Part shown: positions 1 through 12,944 of the stretch, one piece after another | Position numbering within the stretch: the first letter of the stretch is position 1 | Layout: each line of letters begins with the position of its first letter | Source: Tillus elongatus | Taxonomy: Eukaryota; Arthropoda; Insecta; Coleoptera; Cleridae | Assembly (NCBI GenBank): GCA_964006375.1 | Contig: OZ023269.1 | Coordinates: forward strand, 58,133,279-58,197,278 | Reading direction: 5' to 3' | Length of the DNA stretch: 64,000 bases | Made by a program: the position numbers and the translations under genes | The notes under the pieces: model-generated | The model's database searches: none | Told to the model about the DNA's origin: nothing | Seen by the model: only the letters and a program-made list of their open reading frames with translations

Positions 1-613
<613 letters not shown>

Positions 614-994
614 TACAGGGTGTTGTATTTGAAAATTTTGAGAAAATCACGTTTGAAAATTTGCTCTTTGGCGTCCCTATAGAAATCACCCTGTACGTTA
701 ATTTTTAAATCAACTTAAATTAGAGGATTGAGTTACTATTTGACAATCTGAGTATAACATTTCTTTGAAATCGTAGTTACGCATGAGAACTTAAAAGGCA
801 TTTTGTAGTAGCGTGCAGACGTCAAAATTTTCAGTATTTCTTGTATAACTTGACAACGCCGCTACCAAAACTAAAAAACTGCATACCGTTTTATAGACGA
901 AAGTATGCTACGTTTAAATATTAAATAATATACCTAGTGTTCCATTAAAAAAAAAAAAGTTGGCACATGTCAGGCTTTTATGAATCACCCTGTA
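614..994. mobile_element. Tc1/IS630-type MITE with TACAGGGTG ends
   Basis: A 381-bp non-autonomous element. It begins with TACAGGGTG and ends with the inverted CACCCTGTA, with TA directly outside each end (612-613 and 995-996), as expected for Tc1/mariner-type insertion. Read inward, the right end (TACAGGGTGATTCATAA) matches the left end of the transposon at 49542, which encodes an IS630-like transposase, so that family is the likely source of mobility. A third CACCCTGTA copy lies inside at about 689. There is no coding capacity. Confidence 0.65.
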
Positions 995-1111
995 TAGCGG
1001 AAAATAATTTTATAATAAGGACAGCTTAAAATTATGTAACTTAGTGAAAAATATATTTTCTACCTTTCATAGGAAACAAGATATGGAACTTTGTTACATA
1101 AATGCACCACC

Positions 1112-1301
<190 letters not shown>

Positions 1302-1587
1302 CATTGAACACACGCAAGTTCTTTGCTAGAACATTTATGTTTTATTTATTTATTTATTTGTTTGGATACCGAAGGGGTTGTCCCCCAAAACAGGATCACA
1401 CACATAAACTCAAATACAGCAGTGATAACAAAAATTTTATGCATTATTCTAAAAACAAATCTAAAACAATATTTCATTTAAGTTGTAAATACAATCACAT
1501 ACTTATATATGTACATAATTGTGCGTACACTTTTAATATGGGGGGAAATAAGGAAACAAAATCAAGACGACAACAATAGTCGGACCT

Positions 1588-2529
1588 TCAGAGCTTTTTT
1601 ATACCCGAGCAATGAGCCACTGAACATGTCGATGGCCGAGCACTCACGTTAGTTCTGCTAAAGGGCAAGTAAAACAGTTTTGCCACCCTGAGAAGTCGGC
1701 TTGGAACATTGAAACGTATCTGACTTAGAAGTTCCGGAGAGTCTATTAAACCGTTTACTATCTTAAAAAGGAACAGCCCATCTGTGACAAGCCTCCTTCT
1801 CCAATGATAGAATTTCAAAAAAGTGTCACATAATTTTGTAATTATTATTAAATTATATATAAACCTAATTTTGAAGCACAAACACTTTAAGAATATATTT
1901 TGTATCTTTTCTAGGCGCTCCTTGTGAGTAAGGTACTGGGAATTACAAACAGAAGACGCAAATTTCAATTTTCTGGCAACATACGCATTGTATAATGAGA
2001 TAAAACATTTTTTATTGTAAAAAACTGCACCTTGCCCCAGCATCCGACAGCTGTCATTAGCGAGATTGTTAATATGTCTGTAAAATAGTAGCATGCTGTC
2101 AAAGGGAACGTCTAGATCTTTTACATATGTGACCCGTGTGATAATATTATCATATAAGAGATACGGAAACTCATGCCATAGTTTCCCATGAGTAAAAGTT
2201 ATAACACTACACTTATCTAAATTGAGGTAAAGCTGATTTATGCTACAATAATTAGTCAAGTTGTTAAGGTCCTGTAAATGTAAAGAGTCCGGTTCACAAT
2301 TAATAGGAATAAATAATTTGATGTCGTCGGCATACCTCAAAAATGTACAGAACTGAAAACAGGTATTTATATTATTAACGTATACCAGAAATAATAGTGG
2401 CGGAAGGTGGGATCCTTGGGGTACACTTGATGGTAATTTGTAAGGGATAGATTTATAACCTACTATGGATATAAACTGATATCTATTTTTAATATACGAA
2501 CTGACCCAGCCTAGGAGAACTCCACGCAC
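1588..2529 (-). pseudogene. LINE reverse transcriptase, C-terminal half (broken)
   Basis: The 313-residue frame contains SVPQGS at residues 35-40 (RT block B) and the catalytic YADD box at residues 66-69. It continues with a thumb region of the CR1/Jockey kind (N-x-L-x-LN-x-x-KC and a distal IQNIFLKCL segment). It ends in a stop near the LINE 3' end. The N-terminal RT blocks lie in another frame immediately upstream (2568-2828), so the polymerase is interrupted. In the intact family this enzyme copies element RNA at nicked chromosomal DNA. Confidence 0.85.
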
Positions 2530-2567
2530 ACATATCCCCTACAGCCTTCTCAACAAAATGCTATGAC

Positions 2568-2828
2568 TTATTTTATCAAAGGCCTTGGAAAAATCGGTGT
2601 ACACCGCAACCACTGCTTTTCGGTTTCTAAAGATCTTAATAGAAATTCTGTATATGAAGTTAAGTTGGTGTCAACCGATCTGCCTCTATAAAAACGATGC
2701 TGCCCTGGAATAGTTTTGTGTTTGACAAATTCAAAAAGCTTTACATATACCAGGGATTCAAAGAATTTTCCAAATACATCTAAGATACTGATCAGGCGAT
2801 AATTTTTTTCTAAATGTCTTAGGACCAC
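2568..2828 (-). pseudogene. LINE reverse transcriptase, palm/fingers fragment
   Basis: An 86-residue frame with NYRLISIL and FGKFFESLVY, followed by PGQHRFYRGRSV and TNL. These correspond to RT blocks 1-2 of non-LTR elements (consensus NYRPISIL... GQHGF...). It belongs to the same element as 1588-2529 and is separated from it by frameshifts and stops around 2530-2567. Confidence 0.8.
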
Positions 2829-2909
2829 CCTTATGGATAGGAATACCCGAGTCAGTCTGCCATTTTATAGGATAAATTCCAGCATGCAGAGATCGATTAA
2901 AAATCAACA

Positions 2910-3223
2910 TCAGGGGTTCAGAGAATCGCCAAATTTCTGTGGCGACAATCCGTCGGGTCTAGCACCCTTTTTGTCATCAAGCCGTGCAAAAAAATCCATT
3001 CTTTCATCTGCAGTAATATAAATGCTGAATAGAGAGCGCGAATCAATACCCACATCAGTTTCGTGAACGCTTCTAAAAAGTGGGCAAAAAGATCGCAAAT
3101 CCCCCTTCCCAGGAAGCAGGGTAATGTCATCGTAGATGGTATGCCTTGATTTCCTTTCTTTAACGAGATACAACGCCAGAAACGGCTGGAGTCCGAAGCA
3201 AATGAGTTCTCTATCAGTCTAAT
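2910..3223 (-). pseudogene. LINE RT N-terminal fragment and linker
   Basis: The segment encodes KGARPDGLSPQKF, which resembles the K-x-x-GPDGLSP block at the start of non-LTR RT domains. A second frame encodes a linker with SSRFWRCISLKKG followed by G-x-PSTM, typical of the region between endonuclease and RT. The linker continues at 3605-3700 on the far side of the inserted SINE (a DHDHYI segment spans the junction). Confidence 0.7.
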
Positions 3224-3234
3224 GTAGTGGTCAT

Positions 3235-3593
3235 AGAACCTCGGTGGTTCAGGGGTAAGAACGTGTGCCTCTGAACCGAAGGGTACTGGTTTCGATCCCA
3301 GGGTACCCCTTTCACTTTTTCAGTACAAACTGTAACATTAACATCAACCAAGGTTCTGGCATTGTATTTGAGCAAGTTGAATGTCTGCACGTTCCGCCCT
3401 TCGGAGGGGGCGTAAAGCCGTCGGTCCCGTGTCCATGCGATGTTGGGCACGTTAAAGATCCCTACCCCCCTTACAGAAAGGTAGGGGTTCGGCAAAATTT
3501 CCAGGATAGTGAGGTGAAACTGCTCCCTGGCGTCGGTTATTGGCCATAATCGCGGAAATAGGCCGACGATAAAGAAATAAATAACACACACAC
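3235..3593 (+). mobile_element. tRNA-derived SINE, family 1, copy a
   Basis: The head resembles a tRNA (closest by eye to tRNA-Gly), with an A-box-like TGGTTCAGGGG and a B box GTTTCGATCCC near 3290-3300. It is followed by a ~280-bp tRNA-unrelated body that recurs at 19350-19691 and 19761-20115. The copy is bounded by an imperfect 11-bp TSD: gtagtggtcat at 3224-3234 and gtagtggccat at 3594-3604 (10/11). It sits inside the LINE at 1338-3720 and is therefore younger than it. Reading frames across it are not genes. Confidence 0.85.
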
Positions 3594-3910
3594 GTAGTGG
3601 CCATGATCACTAGAAATTTGCCGCTTGCAACGAGCTCGTAACAATTTGAAGGAATTTTAATCGGCCGTGTTCTTATAAAGTTTCCACTTTTTGTGATACT
3701 TATTTTTTTCTTTGATAATCTTAATTGCTGGTAGAGAAAAGTATGGAGGATATTTTCTCCCTATTCGCCTCATTGGAACATGACTCCCAATGCAATCAAA
3801 GATAACAGAGGAAAAATTTTTGAACCATACGATCAACCTCCAAACCTTCCATCAGGCCACGCCAAGGAACGTTATTCAGAATATGTTTTTTCATAGGGTA
3901 ATTTCCTATT

Positions 3911-3940
3911 AGCGAATTGAAAAAATTCGCTAATGAGGAG
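3911..3940 (+). repeat. TA-core repeat, degenerate left hairpin
   Basis: 'Agcgaattg' and 'aattcgct' form an inverted repeat followed by 'aatgaggag'. This matches the left-end hairpin at 24656 (AGTGAATTTT...AAATTCACT, then AATGGGGAG). The (TA)n core follows directly. Confidence 0.6.
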
Positions 3941-3945
3941 TCTGT

Positions 3946-3948
<3 letters not shown>

Positions 3949-4027
<79 letters not shown>

Positions 4028-4036
4028 ATTATTATT
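3949..4036. repeat. (TA)n then (ATT)n microsatellite
   Basis: A TA tract to 4022 followed by about five ATT units. It forms the core of the TA-core copy starting at 3911. Confidence 0.95.
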
Positions 4037-5707
<1,671 letters not shown>

Positions 5708-6214
5708 TAGTGATGGGAAAAACCGTTATGTTCTATTAACAGTTAAAGCCGTTTACGTTATTTCATAATAACCGTTGAAAATAACAGCTTCAGTTATTTC
5801 ACTGTTATTTTGAACTGGATAGTCGATCGATAGTATCCTACATTCCCAAAGCTGTAAATGAGCGAGAGTGAGCACACTAGAGTATAAATAACGTGTTTCC
5901 TGTTAAGTAATATGTTATGAAGTAAAGTATGCTCTATACTGCATAGCATACCCATACATATTTATATTATTCCCAGTATCTTATCCATTCATCCCGTTAA
6001 ATAGTTAAATTTAACAGTTGCCGATGAAAACCGATGTTTATTCATCGAAGTTAGTTGCAGTGGAACTGAAACAGATACGACTCCGAATTCTAGTTTAATT
6101 CAAAAAGCGTTATTTTGTAAGCTGTTCTTTTTTATAAATCCACAACTGGTGGTGACCGTTGCGGCTCGACAACCTGTTAAAAATAACCAACAGTTGAATA
6201 ACGACCCATCACTA
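5708..6214. mobile_element. hAT-type MITE (TAGTGATGGG ends)
   Basis: A 507-bp non-autonomous element with 10-bp terminal inverted repeats TAGTGATGGG and CCCATCACTA. It is flanked by an 8-bp TSD, atagaaat (5700-5707) and aaagaaat (6215-6222; 7/8), the length typical of hAT. It splits the right end of a TA-core element, whose sequence resumes at 6223. No transposase frame is present. Confidence 0.8.
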
Positions 6215-6222
6215 AAAGAAAT

Positions 6223-6428
6223 TCACTTCCATAACACACTTGTTGCATCCAGACTTTTGAAAAATGTTTATATATTTTCAAACAATAAAGCTATTTCGAT
6301 GAAATGTGGTACATTGTTTCTACTATATAGGCAACCAAGTTTGATGCCTACTTTCATCAAAGAAAGACATTTGCTATAAAAAACATTTTGAAGAAGATTC
6401 GCTATCATAACGCACTTGCTGCATCCAG
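6223..6428 (+). repeat. TA-core right end plus tandem partial copy
   Basis: The first 30 bp complete the right end interrupted at 5707. From about 6265 a second, partial right-end unit follows (ttttcaaacaataaagctattt ... cataacgcacttgctgcat), ending at a run of T. The two hairpin ends lie about 170 bp apart. Confidence 0.65.
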
Positions 6429-6429
6429 A

Positions 6430-6745
6430 CTTTTTTTAAATTAGAAGAGCTATTATCAGGCCTTTTCAAACAATGTTTGGTTTTCATAGAGAGCACTAAT
6501 TCAACAGCAGGGAGGACAACTACAGTATAATAGCTCTCAACAGTCTCATTGTTGCACAGAACAAGATCAAGTATTCTATGGTTTACATTAGTAACACAAT
6601 TAAACTGTTTAAAATTACATAATGAAATCGCATCGAGCAGAGGTGAAGAGCTATTTTCAAAGTTAGCCGGCATTAAAGCTGCTGTATCTGTCAGTCGCCT
6701 CCACTCTATCCTAGTATGATTGAAGTCACCGCACAAAAGAAGTGG
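6430..6745 (-). pseudogene. LINE endonuclease (APE-type) fragment
   Basis: The minus frame encodes LLLCGDFNHTRIEWR, the GDFN block of apurinic-like endonucleases, followed by NFKQFNCVTNVNHRILDLVLCN, whose LDLVLCN matches the DLVL block. Such domains nick target DNA in non-LTR retrotransposons. Only the C-terminal part of the domain is present. It ends on one side at errantivirus sequence (6752) and on the other near 6430. It may belong to the same clade as the LINE at 1338-3720, but is not contiguous with it. Confidence 0.75.
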
Positions 6746-6751
6746 TGAATC

Positions 6752-6929
6752 TCTTAAAAGATATCCCTTGTTAAAGGAATATGGTATAAATTGTCCCTTT
6801 TCTTTTAGACTTATAAAATGGCATGAGAGATTTGATGCGCTTATAGGTTTCAAAGACCTTAAAAAACAGAAAACTAAAGTAGATTATGAAAAACAAACTA
6901 TAAAGTTTGGAGAAATTGAAATACCATAG
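6752..6929 (+). pseudogene. G1 protease C-terminal fragment
   Basis: The frame contains KWHERFDALIGF followed by QTIKFGEIEIP. The same arrangement (QWHDRFDALIG ... QTITLGKTEIP) ends the protease of G4 at 57103-57250. The catalytic D-[ST]-G part is absent upstream, where LINE endonuclease sequence abuts. It ends at a stop at 6927. Confidence 0.75.
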
Positions 6930-7065
6930 CGACTCAAACACAACCCACTTCTGTCGAAAATTCTGTATTTTGCCTTCTTATAGTGGAATGCCTAATCAAT
7001 CGTTTTAAAAATCAAAATTTGTTTTGTCACGTATCAGAAAACCGTGAACAAACTACAAACCCTTT

Positions 7066-7350
7066 TCAAAATAAACAAATTAAATTATATTTACAAAAAG
7101 GATAAGAATTACAACAACATAATACTTTTTTTAAAGAGAAAATTAACCCATCTAATGTGCACGGTGTTTTATTTAAAAACCAAGAAATTAAAAGATTACT
7201 TATGCCAGTAGCCTCAAACCTTTTTAACAGCTTAGTAAGAATGATAAAATGCTCCAAAAAAGTCGAAAACATCACCTCAATTAACGCACAAAAACAAATT
7301 ATTCAAAATTACCATCAAAATAATCACAACGGCATTAATGAGACATATGA
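7066..7350 (+). pseudogene. G1 integrase N-terminal (HHCC) fragment
   Basis: The frame aligns with residues ~80-158 of the G4 integrase frame, including a YHQNNHNGINETY stretch that supplies the two histidines of the zinc-binding HHCC motif. It is cut at 7350 by an inserted element. The two cysteines (CDIC) reappear after the insertion, near 9555. Confidence 0.75.
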
Positions 7351-9486
7351 CCCAAGCAACATTTAAAGTCAAATTGACGTAAAATCGCCCTACCAATAGG
7401 TCGGCGACCAAATCACCACAGGTCATTTTCAAGTAAAATTTAAGTGTATATTACCAATGTGGGGAATAAAGTCAAAGTAATATGGAAGTCGATAATAGGT
7501 CCAGCAAGGCGTTTCGACCAAGGCGTTTTAGTTATATTTAGGGCATTTTCATTCAACATTGGGCCAATGGACGTAATATATTGGTAAATATGTGCCACGC
7601 TTTACTTGAATCTGACATCTAGGCGCCGAGTGCCGTGACGTTCTTAACAACGAACTACGCATGTGACATTATTCGGTTCTGTAGGATCTGTGGTTATGTG
7701 TTATGTATGTATAAGCAAACAGTAGAGTAGTAGAGATGTTGTCCATATTTGTTAAAAAATGACATCTTGAATGATCAAAGAACTTACTTTAAATATTTGG
7801 AACAATGATAAAGGAGATTCGCACTGTATAAAGAAAAAAACCACTGCGCTTATATTTTTTCTGTTAACATGATGATGATACTGCGATAAAATTCGAGCGC
7901 CCGTGTAAAAGATAAGATTAGTGAAAATAAAAAATTATTCAAAATTCTTGAAATTCTGATTTTGGAGGATTGGTGATGTAAACAACACAAAACTATCCTG
8001 TCGTCATGGTATACAAGCATTATTTAATGTTTTTTTCGAACTAAAATTTGATTACACTTTATTCAACAAAAAAATATTTTTAATTTTCCAATACATTCAA
8101 GATGGATACCGCAAAATTAAATTAATATGGCTGCCCTTCTAACATTATTGACCTGAAAGTTAATTTTGCCCTATTTTTTACCTATAAGTCACAATCCCTA
8201 ATGACAGGGCAAACTAACCAAACTTTGAAGGCATGTTGTCCTATTATGGGAATTTCAACTATATGGTAAACGAATTTTGTTTGAATTTATTATAAATGAA
8301 ACATTTTCGTCTATAAAAATATATATTACTTATATCCGTGCACAGCCGAGAAACATATATGAATGATTATACAGCGCTTTTGGTCTTTGATTCCATAATA
8401 TATAGACATTAATAGAAAATAGAAACAAAATAAAATAAGTAAATAAACATAAACATGACAGCTGACTGTGTTGCCAATGCTTCACTCCATTTGGCATGAA
8501 AAGGGGTGTATTATATTAAAGAGGGAAACGTGCTGATTTGATACCAGCATATAATTGAAATTCAGTTTTACTTTCATACACCTAGTAGTAGTAGCCGATC
8601 AAGTTGTCATACTTTTTTAGGATTTACACAGAGAACATTATCGAAATAATAGTTATTAATTTGAAGCGAACTGAATACAAGCATTCTTTACTACTCTATA
8701 ATAATTTGTAGTATGTCTGTAAACTTTTATTGGTTTCAAAGGGGCCATTGTAACACTATATTTGTTACTGGTGCACGCACATTAACAACAAGAATAAACT
8801 TTTATTGATAAAGTTTATCAACTGGCACACTTTTAATATTCACAAATGTATTTAACGGCTGTACACTTTGAACTTTGAGGACAATTTTTATTTCAAGTCA
8901 GATTTTATGGGTATATTCAACTTGAAGGTAGGCAATTTGACTTGGAAGACCATTTCTGCAGTAATTATGACTCTATAGCCGATCAGAAAGCCATTTTAGG
9001 TTAGCTCAGTGCCCAAAATATTTCCTGTGCTGTATTGCACTGAAATTGGTAATATATATGTAAGCTGGACTTCATAAGAAGCCCTTCAATTTACTATACC
9101 ACAGAGACATATTGCAGGTTAATATTAGGTAATAAATTACCTTAAAGTAGGTATTTCAGGTATTTGGACTTGGTAGTCGATTTTCAGTCCAATTTAGGGC
9201 ACACTTCGACCTAAAAATTACCAACTCTGGAATTGAAACACAAAAGTATATTCAAGTATATTTTATGAGTAAAATTGAACCATTTTTTCCCAATTTATTT
9301 ACTTGTAAGTTACTGACTTTGGGTTAATTTTAATAGTCAAAAATAAGCTAGTTCGGAGCCGCATATCCAAATTTGTAGTCATTATGACAATCAAGGCAAC
9401 ATTTTGGTTAATTATTACTAAATTACAACTTGGTTAGGTTATTTGGACTCGAGTGCTGGTTAACATGCCTTAATTTGTTGCTTGGG
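7351..9486. mobile_element. DNA transposon with CCCAAGCAAC ends
   Basis: A 2136-bp insertion bounded by perfect 10-bp inverted repeats CCCAAGCAAC and GTTGCTTGGG. The host integrase reads through if the insert and one copy of a 2-bp GA duplication (7349-7350, 9487-9488) are removed, so the boundaries are set by the coding sequence. No long frame and no transposase motif is visible inside, so it is non-autonomous or degraded. The superfamily is not identified; a 2-bp non-TA duplication would fit few DNA-transposon groups (CACTA-like elements give 2-3 bp). Confidence 0.7.
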
Positions 9487-10200
9487 GAACATCTCAAATT
9501 AAACATCTATTGGCCAAATATGAAAAAATTCATAAAAAGTTTTATGAATAAATGCGACATTTGTTTACAGGCAAAATATGCGCGTCGACCCTATAAGTTT
9601 CTTCTCGGGACCCTTATTAGCCAAATAACCTTTTGAAGTAATACATGCAGATGTGTTTAGTTTTGACAATCATGCATTTCTTATCATCATAGATTCATTT
9701 AGTAAATATGCACAAGCCTATTCTATTAAAGACGCAACAGCTCTGACGCTCTTAAGTAAGCTCAGAAACTTTTTCTCTCATCATAATTATGCTTCAACCC
9801 TCGTATGTGACCCAGGCAAGGAATTTGATAACGCAACCCTTAAGGAATATTGCGACTTATTTAATATAAAATTACACATAACTACCCTTTAAAGTCATAA
9901 CTCAAATTCTCCAGTTAAACGATTTCATTCAACTATATTGGAAAAATTAAGAGCAATAAAATTAGGGAACCCCTTGGAAAAACCTCTTGATCTTATGATT
10001 ACATGTATCTGAATATACAATCAAGCAATTCACTCATTAACTCCCTTTTCTCTTCTTTACGGTCCATATGACAAATTAGAACCTATAGACCACCATTGTA
10101 CGAAGAATATAACCATAAAAGGCTGAAAGAAATATTGCCATTTTTCGACCAAATACACAGAAAATCCAAAGAAAAGTCAGAAACAATACTAAAAAAAAAA
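9487..10200 (+). pseudogene. G1 integrase core and C-terminal fragment
   Basis: After the insertion the frame resumes with EHLKLNIYWPN and the HHCC cysteines (CDIC). A frameshift near 9635 leads to DVFSFDN (first catalytic Asp) and CDPGKEFDN (second Asp). The region expected to hold the Glu shows a substitution: 'cca gtt aaa' encodes PVK where the G4 element has PVE, so the catalytic Glu appears lost. Stops at 9892 and 10010 break the frame further. The enzyme would insert element cDNA into the genome. Confidence 0.8.
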
Positions 10201-10686
10201 GAAGATTAAAACCGCAATGAAATACTTCAAATAGAGGCAGAACAGTTAGCTATTAATGTGAAAGAAAACTAACCCTTCATAGAAAATTTATCAAAACCCA
10301 GTTCAAGTAAATCAAAACAAATTACTTTTATCTGACTCACAAAAGAAAACTGCTCATTTAAAAAATGTAAAAAGTGAGAAAGAAATTTCCTTTGCAGAAA
10401 CCTCATCCCCCTGATGACGAACCTCAACCAGCTCCGTCAACTCGAAGATAAAAATTACTAAGATTAGATAGCCAGAATAGTTATTCATAATTTTATTTTA
10501 ATTTTAATGTATCTAGGTATTTTAGCAAATAAATTCAAATTTTGATTAAGACGACCCTAGTGAATTAAACAAAAAGTTTACTAGATTGTGTTTAAGCCAA
10601 GGTGAAATGGTGACAACTAGAAATTCTTTCGCACATATAATTACAAAAAAATCGTACAAAAACAATAGATCATTGTAAGACTTGAT
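10201..10686. other. G1 interior, unassigned
   Basis: This is probably the pol C-terminus and start of env of G1, too degraded to read. No intact frame is present. Confidence 0.4.
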
Positions 10687-10771
10687 GCATTTTCGCAACA
10701 ATTAGAACCGTAGACCGGTTTCGCTCTCATTAGAGCTCTTCAGTACGGCATACTAATTGTAGCAAAAATGC
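10687..10771 (-). ncRNA. hammerhead ribozyme-like motif
   Basis: Read on the minus strand, a 5' arm ending GCCGTA is followed by CTGAAGA (core consensus CTGANGA). Then comes a perfect stem II, GCTCT-AATG-AGAGC, then GAAA, then CCGGTC (short palindromic stem III and a GTC cleavage triplet), then TACGG, which pairs with CCGTA (stem I). Stem I is extended by an outer inverted repeat, 10687-10705 with 10753-10771 (17/19). All strictly conserved core positions of the hammerhead fold are present. Minimal hammerheads of this shape occur in Penelope-like elements and other retroelements. Activity is untested. Confidence 0.65.
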
Positions 10772-11339
10772 ACCAAAAGAAATACGGCTATCGTATAGCC
10801 AGTCTTAAAATACTCAGTAAGTGGTGGACGTGCCGCCACCTAGTTGCGGAACCAAGTAGTATGCTGTCACGCCAGCTCCAAATAACACAAAGTGTTAAAA
10901 AATAGAGACTGGATACAGCTAACTAACAATCTAGAAAATTGATCTTCAGATGATAGCTGACAGATTTGATAAACTAGGTGATGAAAAAAAAAATTTATTC
11001 AATATCAAATTTCATTAGTCAAAATTATTAGGTATCAAATTGTTCAAAAATTATTATGCCTTTTAACTCCAATGAACTTACAAACATTGAAATATTTCAT
11101 TGACCATAATTGACACAAATAAGACAACATATCGGATTAGTTTATAACAAATATGAATTGACTAAATTTGACAAAAATTCACAAGTAAAATTATCAATTT
11201 TGCTAAATTTATAATCTAGCGAGAGATACAATCATTTGGTCACTAATAGTCCCAATTTTACGCCTCATACGGTTCCTACTTCCAAATAACCCTTTACCTA
11301 AAAATCATAAGGCCCTTATACCTCCAGGTTCATAATATT
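10772..11339. other. G1 interior, unassigned
   Basis: Degraded sequence in the position of the envelope gene of G1. 'Agtctta' near 10802 is inverted relative to 'taagact' near 10678, extending the hairpin context of the ribozyme-like motif. No frame could be supported. Confidence 0.4.
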
Positions 11340-11661
11340 GGAACCAGCTCAACATAACATGACAACTAGACCTGAAGTTACCACTTACAAAAGAGAAACG
11401 TGAAACCGTCTTAGTCCAGCCCACCTGAAGAAGTTGAGAACTGAACAACAACCCTTAGAAGCCCAGCGACATCCACTGTTACATACTGGCCACATGTGTG
11501 CAACTACCTTATAGTAGTAACCATCGTTATTACTGTAGTGATTTGCTCCAAGATGAGATGGACACCCTTATTGAAGGAGAAGAAACCATCCCAAGTTGAA
11601 CACGAGGACGTGCTCAAAATTAACGGTGGAGGAAATACGTCACCAACACTCCAGCTAATAT
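11340..11661 (+). pseudogene. G1 envelope transmembrane/cytoplasmic tail
   Basis: A frame from about 11506 encodes a hydrophobic stretch (VVTIVITVVIC) followed by a basic cytoplasmic tail. It ends in EDVLKINGGG... and a stop at 11659-11661. The G4 envelope ends similarly (EDVLHIRDGG). The preceding ectodomain is broken by frameshifts and stops. This is an old copy of an insect endogenous retrovirus gene and is not functional. Confidence 0.65.
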
Positions 11662-11989
11662 AATTGATATTAGAATATCCCACGGTGATCCGAATAACCA
11701 GGAAGAACCCATCGACCGGAATCTGCTGAGTTTTAATATAAAGTTCAATGGTTTATTGAATGTACATTATAAACTGTTTATTAATCATTACCTTTGTGCA
11801 CACAGATTACCTGCGAGAATCACAACTTGTAAAAGCTAGCAATCGGTAATTGTAACGTATCCAATTCACTCTTATCTCTCTGTTCAAATTTATTATAATT
11901 TATATTTTATAATATTAATATAAGTAACACATTGTAGTTTCTAATTAAATAAAGTTCTAACTTTTTGGATAAATTAGAACGGTGTTACC

Positions 11990-12552
<563 letters not shown>

Positions 12553-12589
12553 TATCGGCCGCCTTGAAGTGGCAACCTTAAAAACTAAC

Positions 12590-12835
12590 CTAAATATAAA
12601 CATACTTAAAAACTACACATAAAAATACGTAAAATTTATACAAATAGGATAATAAAAAAATGTCTATAAAGTGTTTGTCAATGCATGGCAGTATTGCAAG
12701 ACGATTCACTGCATGCTGAATTATTGCTCTGTTGTTAGTTTCAAGGGTTAGCAACTCTGGATACACTATCGCCACCTGGATGAAGTTTGATAACACGGCC
12801 AAGTGTCCACTCGCATTGAGCTATATTGTTGTCGC
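12590..12835 (-). pseudogene. BEL/Pao integrase extreme C-terminus
   Basis: One minus frame encodes EWTLGRVIKLHPGGDSVSRVAN, in which residues before and after a frameshift match the W-x-LGRV-x-x-x-x-PG-x-DG-x-x-RV block that ends BEL/Pao integrases. The adjacent frame supplies the final block, ending RLAILPC, which corresponds to the usual ..KL-x-x-LP end. It is separated from the rest of the integrase (17397) by errantivirus G2, which therefore inserted here. Confidence 0.7.
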
Positions 12836-12944
12836 GACTTAACTTTACGGTTAAGACGTTTGAATTTTTTAAAACAATGTATTCACTACTTTACAAAATG
12901 ACTACTTAATACAATAATAATATAAAATTAGATACAATTATTAA

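Larger units (their letters stand above)
1338..3720 (-). mobile_element. CR1/Jockey-type non-LTR retrotransposon relic
   Basis: A decayed, probably 5'-truncated LINE on the minus strand. The 3' end carries a short (AAAT)n tail, seen as 'atttatttatttattt' on the plus strand at 1341-1360. The coding part is reverse transcriptase split into three blocks by stops and frameshifts (1588-2529, 2568-2828, 2910-3223). A linker region continues at 3605-3700, beyond a SINE inserted at 3235-3593. The RNA-directed integration machinery would have acted by target-primed reverse transcription. The clade is judged from RT motifs only. Confidence 0.8.

Noticed and set aside
3239..3306. tRNA gene
   Set aside because: A and B boxes are present, but the anticodon arm does not fold, a SINE body follows, and the same unit recurs with target-site duplications.
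3214..3591. 125-residue minus-strand ORF over the SINE
   Set aside because: It is antisense to SINE copy a; equivalent frames arise in the other copies only by shared sequence.
12590..12802. Independent 70-residue gene
   Set aside because: It is one frame of the frameshifted BEL/Pao integrase C-terminus.
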